Origin: Mesodorylaimus sp. YZB2_4
Lineage: Eukaryota > Nematoda > Enoplea > Dorylaimida > Dorylaimidae
Length of the DNA stretch: 64,000 nucleotides
Direction of reading: 5' to 3'
Assembly (NCBI GenBank): GCA_030248295.1
Contig: JASANH010000720.1
Coordinates: forward strand, 1-64,000
A model generated the notes under the pieces. It made no database searches, was not told where the DNA came from, and saw nothing but the letters and a program-made list of their open reading frames with translations. The translations under genes were made by a program, and so were the position numbers. Each line of letters begins with the position of its first letter. The first letter of the stretch is position 1. Shown here one piece after another: positions 24,331 through 35,200 of the stretch.

Positions 24331-25897
24331 TGTTATCATGTGTAAGAAAGTGTAATTTTTTAGGTATACCGCGCTGTGTTACAACAGAACAGAAGTCGCT
24401 CGGATTTGATAGTTTTATAGCCGATAAGATCTCATACAACTCGTAAATAACCATTCTAATCGCCTTTCCCGCAAGTCACTGTGCACATCTTGTTTTTGAA
24501 CAGAAATCTATATCACGAGAGATTCGAGGTCAAAATATGACTGATGTACGAAAACATGTACTGCGTGTGCGTATATGGCTCCCACTTACGCAGTGCTATA
24601 ATGGGTTGCAAGCGTGACACTACAAGAGAATGAAGCACCTGCAAACAAGGATAATAGTGACCAGGCTCACAAATTGCAGGTGCCTGTCGCGAGGAATGAC
24701 GCGCAAGTCAAGTAAGGCAAAGTACCCACGGATCATATGTATGAGAGCAAAGTATTGAATCCAGAAATTTCTGAATGAAGGCGTTATTCTGAGACGTGTG
24801 AATGAAGGCACGGTGGGTACGTGAGCATACGCACGAGCGGGTTTGAAGAATTAAGTGCCAGCCGGTACAGAATACGTGGGTGCATACATGAAAAGGTACA
24901 AGGTAATGACAGGATAATAGACGTATTTTTAACAAAGAGGATCATAAGATCACAGAAACGTCCAGGGCGTTCTTCAATGTCTTTAGATTTTAGTGGATAC
25001 GCCTTTATTAGCGAACAAAGCCACTATGTGACCCGGAATCGCTTTGTAAGCCGTGTCAGTCTGGCCTTTTTCAAATAAGACAATGACATGATTTCTGTTG
25101 GTTTGGCGTCCATATTTGCAATTTATGCCGCGCATGCCAATCTATATTGTCATGAATACCTTCAATAACGGCACGTCTTCTGACCGAGCGGGTCCAAAAC
25201 TTCTGCACCAAGTTTTCAACTCATTTTCCGCATACGAAGTTAAAAAGTTGCTTAGTTTTTAAACGATCCATCAAATAGCTTTTAAACTAAAGCAAGAAGT
25301 TTGAACCGCACTTTTGTCAGCATGCAGGGAGAGAAAATAGGGCTTGGAAATACAAAATGTCACTTAAAGTCAGGAAATGTCAGCAGTCACCTCGGCTAAT
25401 CAGGGGTGGCTGCTTTACATAAACGCGTAGGTAAATTGTATGCGCTTATCTCTATCTGAATACTGTGCCTTCGCGAGCACTTTTTCCACGCAAGTAGGGA
25501 GTGGGGTGCTATTATGCCAGTGACTCCTCTCTGCTAGGTTCCTGTTATGAAAATAAGCGAAGATCACGATGCTGCCCTGTGACGATGGGCGAATCAGTTG
25601 CAGGTCTAGTGGGTGATACGTGCAGACCGTGCTGTGTCAGAAGTTCTGATCGCTGTTTAATATTTTTCCGACCTGTAACCCAGTCAAGCCCGTCGTTTCA
25701 AGCGGTCTTAAAATACGATCTTCCCTCAGATTTCAAAAATGATGACGCCTTAATTAAATGACATCGGTTTCGTATTTTGAAAACTAGAGCTCAGATTTTG
25801 TACGATCATCTAGTGCTCAGACAGCCAAATTTTTGTGCAGAGATTCGAATATTGGCAAAATTCTTTTAAATAGCTATCGCAAAAATGAAACATATCA

Positions 25898-25924
25898 CAT
25901 ATAGAGCATATAGAGCATATAGAG
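25898..25924. repeat. Tandem repeat, 9-bp unit x3
   Basis: Three exact head-to-tail copies of CATATAGAG. Confidence 0.9.
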
Positions 25925-26237
25925 TCTAGAATATTCGAAAACATGGTCATGTGATAATATGCAAAAGGTATCTAGTGTCCATTGTGTGATCTAACTAGCT
26001 TTCAATATATTATAAGGCATGACTAACCTTTCAGAATGACCTCGCCCTCATTAGGCTACCGCGCCGTAAGCACGGCAAATGGCCACATACGGAGCCTATT
26101 AAGAGCGGAGGTGGGGTGAGTACGAGGCTATTGTATACCTGTGAGAGAAAGAGTGTTTTGACGAAATCAGTTTCGTCGTCGTCTTCTCCTTCCCATTTCA
26201 TCAGCAGACAGTCCTCGGGCTAACGGCGGGTGCAATA

Positions 26238-28082
26238 ATGTCAAGTTACAGCAACGTTACTGTCTTGGCTCGAGATGAAGAATCTATAGTTTTCAGGTCG
26301 ATATCAATCGTTTGCATGTGTATCGTAAATTTGTGTATTATAGGCGGCAATGCTACGCTCATTGTAGCAGTCATGACCACGAGGGGTCTCCGTCGACCAA
26401 CTTATTATTTCATAGTATCTTTGACTATCAGTGATTTGGCCGTGGGCATTTTTGTTTTCCCACTTTTCATCGACCTTATTCACCAGAATTCTTGGATGTA
26501 TGGTCCAGTTGTGTGCAGGCTGTGGATGGGTGCCCATATCTACTTGTGCACCACATCCATCTATAATTTAATAGCCATCGCCTGCGATCGAACATTAGCT
26601 GTGACCTGGCCACTGAGATACAAGGCCATGATGACTCCCGTGAAGGTCAAGCTGGTCATCGCCATTGTGTGGTTGGGGGCGCTAGTTGTATCTCTGATGT
26701 CCTTGGTGCCCGGCTGGTTCGACATGAATCAACATGAGAACATAAGATCGACGAGTTGCTCGCTGAAAAGTTTCAGCAGTGATTACATCACATTTTCAAT
26801 GTCCTTCTCGTTTTATTTGCCAATTTTGGTGCTCATCTGCGCCTACGTATGCATTTATCGGACAACAAGACGGGTTACACTCAATCAACGATTAGGCCAA
26901 CTGGACGTGCTCTCGATTGGATCAATGGGATCGACCGAATCGAATGGATCAAGGCTGAATTTGGGAATAAAAACTGGCTTTGGCGCAACGAGAAAGCTGG
27001 GAAGTGCGCTTGGACTGAGAACAACTTTGGGGAGTATCAGCGGAGCAGGGAACAATAAGCGTATTGGTATCAGCAATGAGGCGGATAGCGTATCAGGGAA
27101 CAACGCTAAGGCCAGCCTTAATGGATATTCAGCCGGAGGCGTCGCAGGAGCAGGATTTGATCCTGGAATGGCGACAAACGAGACACCGAATACGAGATCG
27201 CGTAGTGGCAGCACTTTAGTAATTGCATCGAAAGCAGAGCTCGATGAGGTGAGCGTAACTAATTTCGAAACGGCAGTGGCGACTGCCGTTCAGTCTCCCA
27301 TGACTAAGGACCCGGACGCAATATCAGCCTTGATGCGCCCTCGATTGAGAAGTCCTGTTCTACTGCGGATCCACAAGGGTCATTATCATCGTCAATCCAG
27401 CGTGTCCAGTGCTGACCGTCCCAAACAACTGCTCACGCCAACATCAGCTCGACCTATGCCCCGCCTGACTCAACGCCTGCAAGCCGTGCCCAGTGTTGGT
27501 TTGGCCGTCTTCTTGGCCACACCGCGTAGAAGTATCAGCGAATGCCATTTCCCCGAAGACTCTAATTTTATTTGGCCACTGCGAAGTCGCGAGAATTCGA
27601 ACGGTGGTCAGTCCCAGTTCTCGTCCCAGAGCGAGCCAGCGGTCGGCGCTACCTCAGAGCAAGTAAGGACATGGATTCGGATGGAACACGATTTCTGGTT
27701 ACGTATGGCCATTCATCGAAAACGACTCAGCGCTCGTTTAAATCACGTTTGGGCCCCGCGGAAGTCAGCAATTCATCGGTATCAGCAAAAGCTATCGTTC
27801 GAATTGAAAGCTTTGAAGACGTTTGGCATTGTGACCGTCTGCTTTCTGATGTGTTGGATGGGATACTGCATTGTCAACACATACGACATGGTGTGGCCAT
27901 CTTGCCAATGGAGTTCTGCATCTGGTAATGGATGCGCGCCTGAATGGGTCCTTCGAATTATGACTGCCTTGGGTTATTTGAACAGTGCACTGAATCCACT
28001 AATTTACGGAGTCTCAAACAGAAACTTTCGATTGGCGTTTAAGCGCATGGTGTCCCCTTTTTGTAGTCAGTCTAATACTTGA
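26238..28082 (+). CDS. Amine-receptor-like class A GPCR, paralog 2 (divergent)
   Basis: A single-exon frame of 614 residues from ATG at 26238. Seven TMs are readable: TM1 with GGN38, TM2 with SDLAVG, C93 before TM3, TM5 SFSFYLP, TM6 CWMGYC and TM7 GYLNSALNPLIYGVSN. It is clearly related to the receptors at 18.1 and 37.5 kb: the same CW-x-G motif in TM6, the same loop-3 motif (LLRIHKGHY) and the same KLSFELKALKTFGIVT lead into TM6. Two amine-pocket positions are changed: 3.32 is His (H100, in WMGAHIY) and 7.40 is Ala instead of Trp. DRY is DRT (117-119). The predicted ligand is therefore unlikely to be a classical amine bound through Asp3.32. Loop 3 is very long (about 320 residues) and Ser/Gly rich. 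The TMs, N/D/P landmarks and Cys pair are intact, so it looks functional. Confidence 0.85.
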   Translation: MSSYSNVTVLARDEESIVFRSISIVCMCIVNLCIIGGNATLIVAVMTTRGLRRPTYYFIVSLTISDLAVGIFVFPLFIDLIHQNSWMYGPVVCRLWMGAHIYLCTTSIYNLIAIACDRTLAVTWPLRYKAMMTPVKVKLVIAIVWLGALVVSLMSLVPGWFDMNQHENIRSTSCSLKSFSSDYITFSMSFSFYLPILVLICAYVCIYRTTRRVTLNQRLGQLDVLSIGSMGSTESNGSRLNLGIKTGFGATRKLGSALGLRTTLGSISGAGNNKRIGISNEADSVSGNNAKASLNGYSAGGVAGAGFDPGMATNETPNTRSRSGSTLVIASKAELDEVSVTNFETAVATAVQSPMTKDPDAISALMRPRLRSPVLLRIHKGHYHRQSSVSSADRPKQLLTPTSARPMPRLTQRLQAVPSVGLAVFLATPRRSISECHFPEDSNFIWPLRSRENSNGGQSQFSSQSEPAVGATSEQVRTWIRMEHDFWLRMAIHRKRLSARLNHVWAPRKSAIHRYQQKLSFELKALKTFGIVTVCFLMCWMGYCIVNTYDMVWPSCQWSSASGNGCAPEWVLRIMTALGYLNSALNPLIYGVSNRNFRLAFKRMVSPFCSQSNT

Positions 28083-29049
28083 ATGTTAGTGTGTGCTTTT
28101 TGAACAGATGCCGCGTTCACTCCTTGGCCATTTACACCTTCGAATATCGAGTTCGCTTTGTCTGAAGCTCCATAAAAGCTCGGTATCAGACAAATATGGG
28201 ATGCTATAGTAAAATGCAAAGCATAAGTCTTCTGCTTGCGTGAGAGTTAGGAAGCCATAAAATAATTCTCGAGCCAGCGACTAACATCTGTGGGCACATT
28301 CTCGCACGTAATGTGTGACGTCTGGCATACAGTTTTATCGAATGCTATTGCGTCAATGCTCCTCAGAGACCATACGTGACCTAATGATTAGTGCTAAATA
28401 ACAAAACTAATTTATGCGCCTGACTCCTCATATCACGAAGTCAGCAACAACTTCCACGAGGGTGAACAAAACTGCATGGCTTCTGAAATAATGCGCAGAT
28501 GACATCTCCGTGGATGCCAGGTGTGTAGGCTGGTTAGTATATTTAGAATAGAAGTATATGACGCGAAGCTAAATTTCTCGTGCTGACTTTTGTACTGTGT
28601 CCAGAAACGAAAAAAGTTGTTTTGATACTTAAATAAGCATAGGTCGTCTGAAATTTTAATAGGTCCTTAATGTATGCCAATACTATTATGTGTACGGGGT
28701 TACGAACGAGTTGAATACACGAAAACACGGCCTCTCATTCAAATTTTTCCGTCGAAAGTGCTCTCGGACATTAGATTATATCACATAACCATATTTAGAC
28801 TTTTCTGGATCAGGGAAGGAAGGTCGAGCCTAAATTATGCTGCATTGGACAACTAGGTTCCTGATTTGAAGTTTGCTTTTGCCTTTCCTCTGTGTGTCAG
28901 GAGGAGCCTCATAATTTCGGTCCGTTGTTTTGATAGCTCCTGGAAGATTGTTCCTGGAGCTCTGTCCTGAGTACAGGTCAAAGAAAGGATTGCTAAAGAC
29001 GTTTTGAGATTCCCAGGACCCGGATAAAGATTTCGATCCGACATTCAAA
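28083..29049. other. Intergenic DNA upstream of orphan 7TM receptor
   Basis: No gene is seen. It holds the 3' flank of the 26.2 kb receptor and the probable promoter of the receptor starting at 29050. Confidence 0.5.
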
Positions 29050-30063
29050 ATGGCAGCTTGGAATGAAACGTGCAATTTAGGAGAGTCTTACAGACTCATG
29101 GTGGCGAATGCCGAGTACGTTGTGTACATCATTATGCCGCCTATACATCTGACTTTAGGCATCTGTTTCCACGTCGCTTTCTTATACATTTTCTACAAAC
29201 AATGGAAAAAAGAAAAGGCCTTCGGGTACCAGATAGTTTGCACTATTAGTGAGCTCGTTTACCTAATTTCCCTCGATGCCATGATATACGCTGATTTCCA
29301 TTGGTCTCGCCCTGGCAATTATTGGTTCACACAATCTTATCCTCTCATGTGCTATACTGCATATTTGGTTACACCGCTGATGCAGATTGCTATGACTAAT
29401 TCGCTGCTTTCCGCCTTGGCTCAAGCTATTGATCGGGCGGTGGCTTTAGCTATGCCCCTAAGGCACAAATCATTTGACCATAAACGGCGTCAAGGTTTCA
29501 CGATCGCTGTTTGTATTTTTTTGAGTTTGGCTACCAGCATCTTTGACTGTTTCCGAATGTCACTAAGACTCGATGACAATGGTGAGTATAAACTTATTTA
29601 TAATCTTGTATTTTCGTCGTCGACATTTGCCAACTTTTCGGCTAACCTGCGCAATATATTGCGTACTGTTGGTTTAGCTGGTTTAATAATTTGTAATATA
29701 ATTATTATTTTCCTTTATAAAAAACAAAACAAAGATATGCTTCAAAAATTATTCCACACTTCTCATACGTTACATAAAGAAAAACTCAGAAAACAGCGTG
29801 AAAATACCTTATTGCTACTGGCAATTACGCAATCGATATTTGCTGCCGTTGCTACTTTGGCCGAGGTATCATATCTGTACATGCTGTTCATAACGCCAGA
29901 CTGGTTTGTAAGGTGTGGATACATAGATTTGGCATCGCCAGTGTTGGATGCTATTATTATGATTGCTAATGTTTCAAGTTTTTTAGCATCCATTATAATT
30001 AATAAGAATATTCGAAGAGTGACATTTAAAGCGCTTTCGTGTGAGAAAACGACAACTGAATAG
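29050..30063 (+). CDS. Orphan 7TM receptor, divergent class A-like
   Basis: A single-exon frame of 337 residues (ATG 29050, stop TAG at 30061). Hydrophobic segments lie at about 22-50, 60-80, 100-125, 148-170, 205-235, 262-290 and 300-325. A Cys before TM3 (C101) and an AIDRAVALAMPLRH motif after TM3 (D128, R129, A130) resemble peptide/FMRFamide-type receptors. TM1 lacks the usual GN and TM7 lacks NPxxY (SSFLASIIINKN in its place), as in many nematode-specific serpentine families. A sequon (N5) is near the N-terminus. It is unrelated by motif to the three amine-type receptors around it. The ligand is unknown. It may be a chemoreceptor or a peptide receptor. Confidence 0.7.
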   Translation: MAAWNETCNLGESYRLMVANAEYVVYIIMPPIHLTLGICFHVAFLYIFYKQWKKEKAFGYQIVCTISELVYLISLDAMIYADFHWSRPGNYWFTQSYPLMCYTAYLVTPLMQIAMTNSLLSALAQAIDRAVALAMPLRHKSFDHKRRQGFTIAVCIFLSLATSIFDCFRMSLRLDDNGEYKLIYNLVFSSSTFANFSANLRNILRTVGLAGLIICNIIIIFLYKKQNKDMLQKLFHTSHTLHKEKLRKQRENTLLLLAITQSIFAAVATLAEVSYLYMLFITPDWFVRCGYIDLASPVLDAIIMIANVSSFLASIIINKNIRRVTFKALSCEKTTTE

Positions 30064-30146
30064 AAACCTGAATTTTCAGTTTGCTACATTGCTGATGTTT
30101 TTACTGTATGTAGTGGCATAGTGTATACTGTAAATCTACTTAATTT

Positions 30147-30725
30147 GGCGAGCGAGTTAATTTGGCTAATTTGGCGGTCGACCAGGCTCCGCCAAAATTT
30201 CTTTCCGCCAATAGCTGTGTACACAATATAGGGCAACAGAAATGAATAGGAAATATTCTTAAACTGGGGCAGCATTGCCTCGGTTATGCATGATTTAACT
30301 AGCAAAATCATAAGATCAATCATTTGAAGTGACAAACATACGCATACACATTCCAATGTTGAGGCATTCTTGTTTAAAGCAATCCAAGGAAAATTTTTCA
30401 TACCCTCATCATCGTGATTGAATCACATGGCAACGCAACACTCGTCTTGATCCAACAAAAACGAAAAGCCCAAAACTCATTTTCATCCTTTGGTTGACCC
30501 AAAATCAAAAACGCAGCTCCGCCATTTGGTTGACCCGAAGTACCAACATCATCTTGACCACTCGGCTCACCCAAAATAAGATCCATGGGCCAGCCTCGCG
30601 CTCAGGAACAGCAAGGCAGGTACCTTCGCTACCACGGAAGTTCAAAACTTCACAGTACTTCCGCCAAAATTTGTCTTCGCCAAAGGGCGCCAAGGCTAAG
30701 GAACCGCCAAATATTGGTGCTGTCA
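30147..30725. repeat. Dispersed repeat with CCGCCAAAATTT ends
   Basis: Both ends carry CCGCCAAAATTT and inverted ATTTGGCGG words. The same 12-mer is found again at 3111-3122. The interior has imperfect tandem copies of a TTGGTTGACCC motif. It could be a MITE relic; ends are approximate. Confidence 0.4.
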
Positions 30726-30748
30726 AATAAAATTAATTTACAGTAGGT

Positions 30749-30774
30749 ATATATACATATATATATATATATAC
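30749..30774. repeat. TA microsatellite
   Basis: TATATATACATATATATATATATATA-like dinucleotide run with one interruption. Confidence 0.9.
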
Positions 30775-31066
30775 AGTATTATTTTGTCTTATAAAAGTGT
30801 ACCTGTGAGCTTATTAGTTATATTTAACTGATTTATGTCCAGAATATCAATGTACTGAATAAACTGAATGTGTATAGGCATGTTTAGACATACAGTAGAT
30901 AAATACGTTATGTGCTAAAGCTAAACGTTGAAAAGTTGGAAAATAGCCAAAACAGGTAACTAGAACTAAATGATCATAAAATTAATTTCTTCACACGTTA
31001 TATACTACTTCAATATAAGAAGCCAAAAAAACTATTAAAAATTTCCCCCTACTACTATTTTCGCGT

Positions 31067-32178
31067 TTACGATTCTGGCAGGAATTCCGGATTTTCAATC
31101 GCCAAAGCTGCCAAAGTATCGCTATGTGGACTGGTCCTCAAAATGTCGGCAAGCATGTCAAAGGTGACCAAGTTTCTGTCCATAAGTAAGTCGGTAACCT
31201 GTAGAAAAATTTGAACCAAAAAAGTAGGACCATTTTGATTTATAGAATGTTCTACCTTGAGAAGCTCGTCTTTCTTATTCTGTAAAACCTTTTTCGCCTT
31301 CTCGTAGGATTCGTCCAACACATTTTTGATTTCTTCAAAATTTTTGTCCATAGCCTGTGGGCCAGGGTTGTAGCTTATTCTTATCTTTAGATCCGGGCCC
31401 CTGATGCCCCATCTTAGATGCGTAGTTTCCAGATGTATCTTACCAAGCGACTCTGCGTAGGCGCATTGGCTAACCTGGATAATGATCGTAGCTTAACCTA
31501 AAGATAGGACGGACTGATTATGACTGACTTACCAAATGTGTCGCATATTCAGTGGCTATTTCAAAATCGTTCCGGCAAAATGTGTAATAATCTCCGTTTA
31601 GCATTTCCTCAGCGGCTGCTCCGGCCATAATGGTCGCAATCACGTTCAGGCCTAAACTTTTTTTAATATCAGGCATTGCATCAGAAATTAATGACCATTC
31701 TTCTTCACCGTTTTCAAATCTTGTGATACGAAGCTGAAACAAAAAATGCAGCATTAAACAGCTTGATGACTTTTTGGCCAGGCAGAGTACGAACAGATAT
31801 GGCCGCAACAAATCTAATAAAAAAAGCACCAAACAATCAAGAAGTTGCCCATTTACTTTTCTCGTGTTTAGTTTCTGAGCTCATACTGGCAACAAATACC
31901 TGATTGAGATTACCTGATTATGCATGCTCAAATTCCTGATTAAGTGAGGCAAGTTTTTATGTTTGCATGGCAGGCATATCGGTAACTGGCCAGACACCTT
32001 AATACGTGTACTGCACCGCACGTGTCTGATCGAGAGTCCAGAGTTGCTGATAATCCAAGAGGGAACGCAACTTACCCTGGGTAATCGTGCGCCTAGTTTC
32101 TCGTAACGCTGCTCGTGGTTGATGTACCTGACATATTCCATGATTTCCACTTTGGCTTCCTCGTAGCCCCCAACGTCG
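31067..32178 (-). pseudogene. AFG3/FtsH-like m-AAA protease remnant lacking the AAA core
   Basis: Four exons with good splice sites join in frame: 32178-32076 (acceptor CCTTTTAG), 31733-31533, 31354-31256 and 31198-31067 (stop). The first encodes VGGYEEAKVEIMEYVRYINH up to LGARLPR, the pattern just before the Walker A loop in AFG3L2/paraplegin/FtsH. The second encodes AGAAAEEML...RNDFEIATEYA, matching the AGRxAEExxFG...NDLxxAT region of the M41 peptidase domain. The last two are the C-terminal helices. Everything between (Walker A and B, SRH, HExxH) is absent: the 342-bp intron 31734-32075 contains no GPPGTGKT or HEAGH in any frame. The family enzyme degrades inner mitochondrial membrane proteins as a hexamer. 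This copy cannot hydrolyse ATP or bind catalytic zinc. It may be a deletion pseudogene or a truncated paralog. Upstream exons were not found. Confidence 0.7.
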
Positions 32179-32207
32179 CTAAAAGGTGGATCTGACTCGG
32201 CACCCAA

Positions 32208-35200
32208 GCTTCATCACCGCATCAGCCCTTATCATTTAACGCGGCGAATCTGGCTTTCTGACTGTAGAGTACTGCAAGTTTTGGGTGCATGTGCCCAAAA
32301 GGCCGAGCTGGTACATAGCTGCCCGTGCAAGCTGGGGAATTCTATTTGCAGTACAGTAAATTCCAACATCCGGCATTTCCATCCCCTTTAAATTTCTCTA
32401 CCCTCGCATATCCCCGGGGGTAAAACGTCTGAGAAAGGTGGTTACATATGTACGTCACGAGATACATTTTGTCGATTTTCTTTTCATAATTTTGTCCTTC
32501 CTTCTCAGGAGTGTCTATTGCTGGCCTAGTTCTGTAGAGACCAGAAATATGTAGGTGCATCTGTACAGAAACATATTTGCTGGGCCCACTTTAAATCCCG
32601 CCTGAGGAAATAATTTAGCACACCGGTATGCCTTGGACGTTCAATCTGAACAACACACAGCAGCCATGGGTTTCATGAAAATATCGGATGCGATTATGAG
32701 CCATCATCTGGGACCTCCAGATCTCCAATTAAAACTTTTTAGCGACAATGATTCCTTTATAAAAACGCCTTTCGTGTTCAAAAATACAAAACTACTGCCC
32801 CGAATTTGTCATCTAAATCCGCCCCCCCCCCCCAGGCTGAATTGGTGCATGCTTCTTGCCAACATTCCCGATTCCGGTTCGAATTTCTTAAGGTAATACG
32901 ATAGTCAAAGGCAAGCTGAAACAGAGTTCATTTAGGCATTTTACTGATGAGGATGCATTTTAGCACGCTCACTCATCACGTAAATCTTTTCCCGCTTGCA
33001 TATTTAGTATCTATTCGTATTTTCCGTAACTGCAACCAACCTTTGAAACAATTTTTCGGAGTGATTGTTATACAGTAATTATGCTCTGTGGGAGAAGAGA
33101 AAATTGGACTTAATTTTTCTGTCGCTTTTGTACAAAATCTTTAATTATTTCTGCTCACAATCACACCCAAGAGCGTTTAATAATCGTCTGTCCTGCAATC
33201 AATACTCGCACCAGCTCCTTCTTGACTATGACTTGCCTAACAAGCACGGTAGCAACAAGGCGCCATAGCAACACAGCTCTCACCTGCGTGACAACACATT
33301 GGCGAGGGGATCGATAATTATTGATCTTGAGCATATCCGAGCGAGAATTTTGAAGTGGCACATGCGCGGTGACGACCTAGTCTTTATTGCGAAATGCTCG
33401 AAATAATTGGAAGATCAAGTTCTGAAACGATCGAGGCCTGATAGAGCAGTCCACAATTAAAGTTTCTCGTTTTTCTTGCCCCCCCTTTGAGAAGTGACCC
33501 TCTCTCGAAGGAGTCTGATTTCATTTTGGCAGCACAAATAAATGCAATACAACATGGCACATCTGTGCGTGCGTCGAGGTGAAAATAGGGTCCAATTCTG
33601 GTGCCAGGAATACAGCTTGGTGTGCTGCGTCAACATTCAAACATGTCAGGATGACACAACCGTGATTGTCTTATCAGGATGAAGATAGCGCTGACCAGTG
33701 GCTAATCTTTTCTTTTTCTTGTTTTCTTGGCCAAATTCTTGTTGCAATTCACAATCTATGTACATACCGGTATATGTGCGGGGTGTGGTAGGCGCTCTAA
33801 TGTTTTGCCTTGCGATGCGGCGAGTGATCACGACCAGGCAGTAAAGAGGACAGTAGACAGAAAAGCCCGGAAAGGCTAACCAGCCGAGAGTCAAGAAGTA
33901 TCTCGAGGGTTTTTTAAGGGGAGAAAACAGAGATAAAAGCAATGTAAATGGATTTTTTCCCGCCGAGTGAACTGTCGCCAGTAGTTTTATCTTGGAAATT
34001 CGATTATTGCTGATCACCCAAGCATTATCTCTAGGGTTTTAAAAAACCTCCAAAAACCTGATATCAATCATTTCATTCAGACAGACTTATTTTGGCCCCG
34101 GGACCGCCTTGCCACTATGTCAAGTGGACAAGTCGATTGGGTCGAGTCTGCCAGAAACTTTGTCCCAAAATAAGGGGTCATGGGTGTAAGACACTAATCT
34201 TTCCTTCCAGACTTTTTCTCCAACAGTAATAGGAAGCTACTTCAGGACGTTGGTCGAACCGTCCCCGAGTTATTAACTGACCAAAAGGGCCCTGTCGCAT
34301 GCGCCTGGTTTGCTTATCTAAGCGAGCTGATTTATTGCTTGCTTCGCAACCATTCTTTTTTCCCTAAAGAACTCGATTCCTTTTATGGAATCTACTGTGG
34401 AAAAATTCTTAGCAAACTTAGACATTTGAGCCTGTTTGTAAGAGGCCTTATAGATGACAGACCTATGCCAATCGCAACAATATAATGGAAGCCAAAAGTG
34501 CTACGCAACACCACGTAGGGGTGTACAGAGGTAGCAACATACAGTAACTCTTTCACCTGTGACTTTGTCCATGTCACCAGGAAGGTCTGTTCTGTTAGAA
34601 CCACTACTGCTCCCACTGTTCCACAAGCTTGGTCAGACCTGACAATATCTGGATTGCGGCCCTGAAAGTGGGCTCCTCATTCTTCTGGCATGCTTTAATT
34701 ATCATCTGAATTGGCTTCCCCTTTCAGACGGGTGGACAAGTCAGCATCACTTGATCCACTTGCGTCTTCGCATTCAGCTTCGACTGCCTCATTAGTCATA
34801 CTCAATAATTTCTCAGTTTACTCATGTAACCTTCGGCACAACCGCGGACATTTACTGCCAGATTGCGTCACTGTTTCCAGTTGTTTGTTATTTCCCTAAA
34901 AATTCCTGGAGCGTTCTCTTACAAGGCTACAACCCCCGGCGCATTTCGAAGTGCGCTAAAATACGCAAGCGCAAATAGCCGACAGCCATGGATACGAAGC
35001 CATGGGCACCTTCCAATAGTGTGCCAATAGGAGTAGTCAATTAAGACAAATGCTTTTCTATTTCGTCCCAGTCGACCTAATCGGCATGCCGGCACACACA
35101 TTCCATCATCGTCAAGCCTAGTCCCCTCACCCTGCAACGTGGCGTATGCCCATACGAGATGTGCGCTCTGCACGGTACCATGGACGTAAATAAACGCTGA

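Larger units (their letters stand above)
20181..26237. other. Intergenic DNA between divergent amine-type receptors
   Basis: About 6 kb separates the minus-strand and plus-strand receptor start codons. Promoters and non-coding 5' exons of both are expected here, but none can be placed. Visible items are a 14-bp perfect palindrome at 22832-22845 (ATACTGTACAGTAT), a tRNA-like B-box segment near 24240-24330 and a 9-bp tandem repeat at 25898-25924. Open frames at 22451-22696 and 23341-23568 (-) have no recognisable features. Confidence 0.5.
30064..31066. other. Intergenic DNA with CCGCCAAA repeats and TA microsatellite
   Basis: It holds palindromic TTTGGCGG/CCGCCAAA words at about 30150-30210 and 30655-30715, degenerate TTTGGTTGACCCAAAAT copies at 30430-30590, and a TA run at 30749-30774. 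No gene is seen. Confidence 0.6.

Noticed and set aside
33646-34017. 123-codon minus-strand frame with a hydrophobic stretch
   Set aside because: Low-complexity Lys run, no signal peptide, no family pattern; open frame likely by chance.
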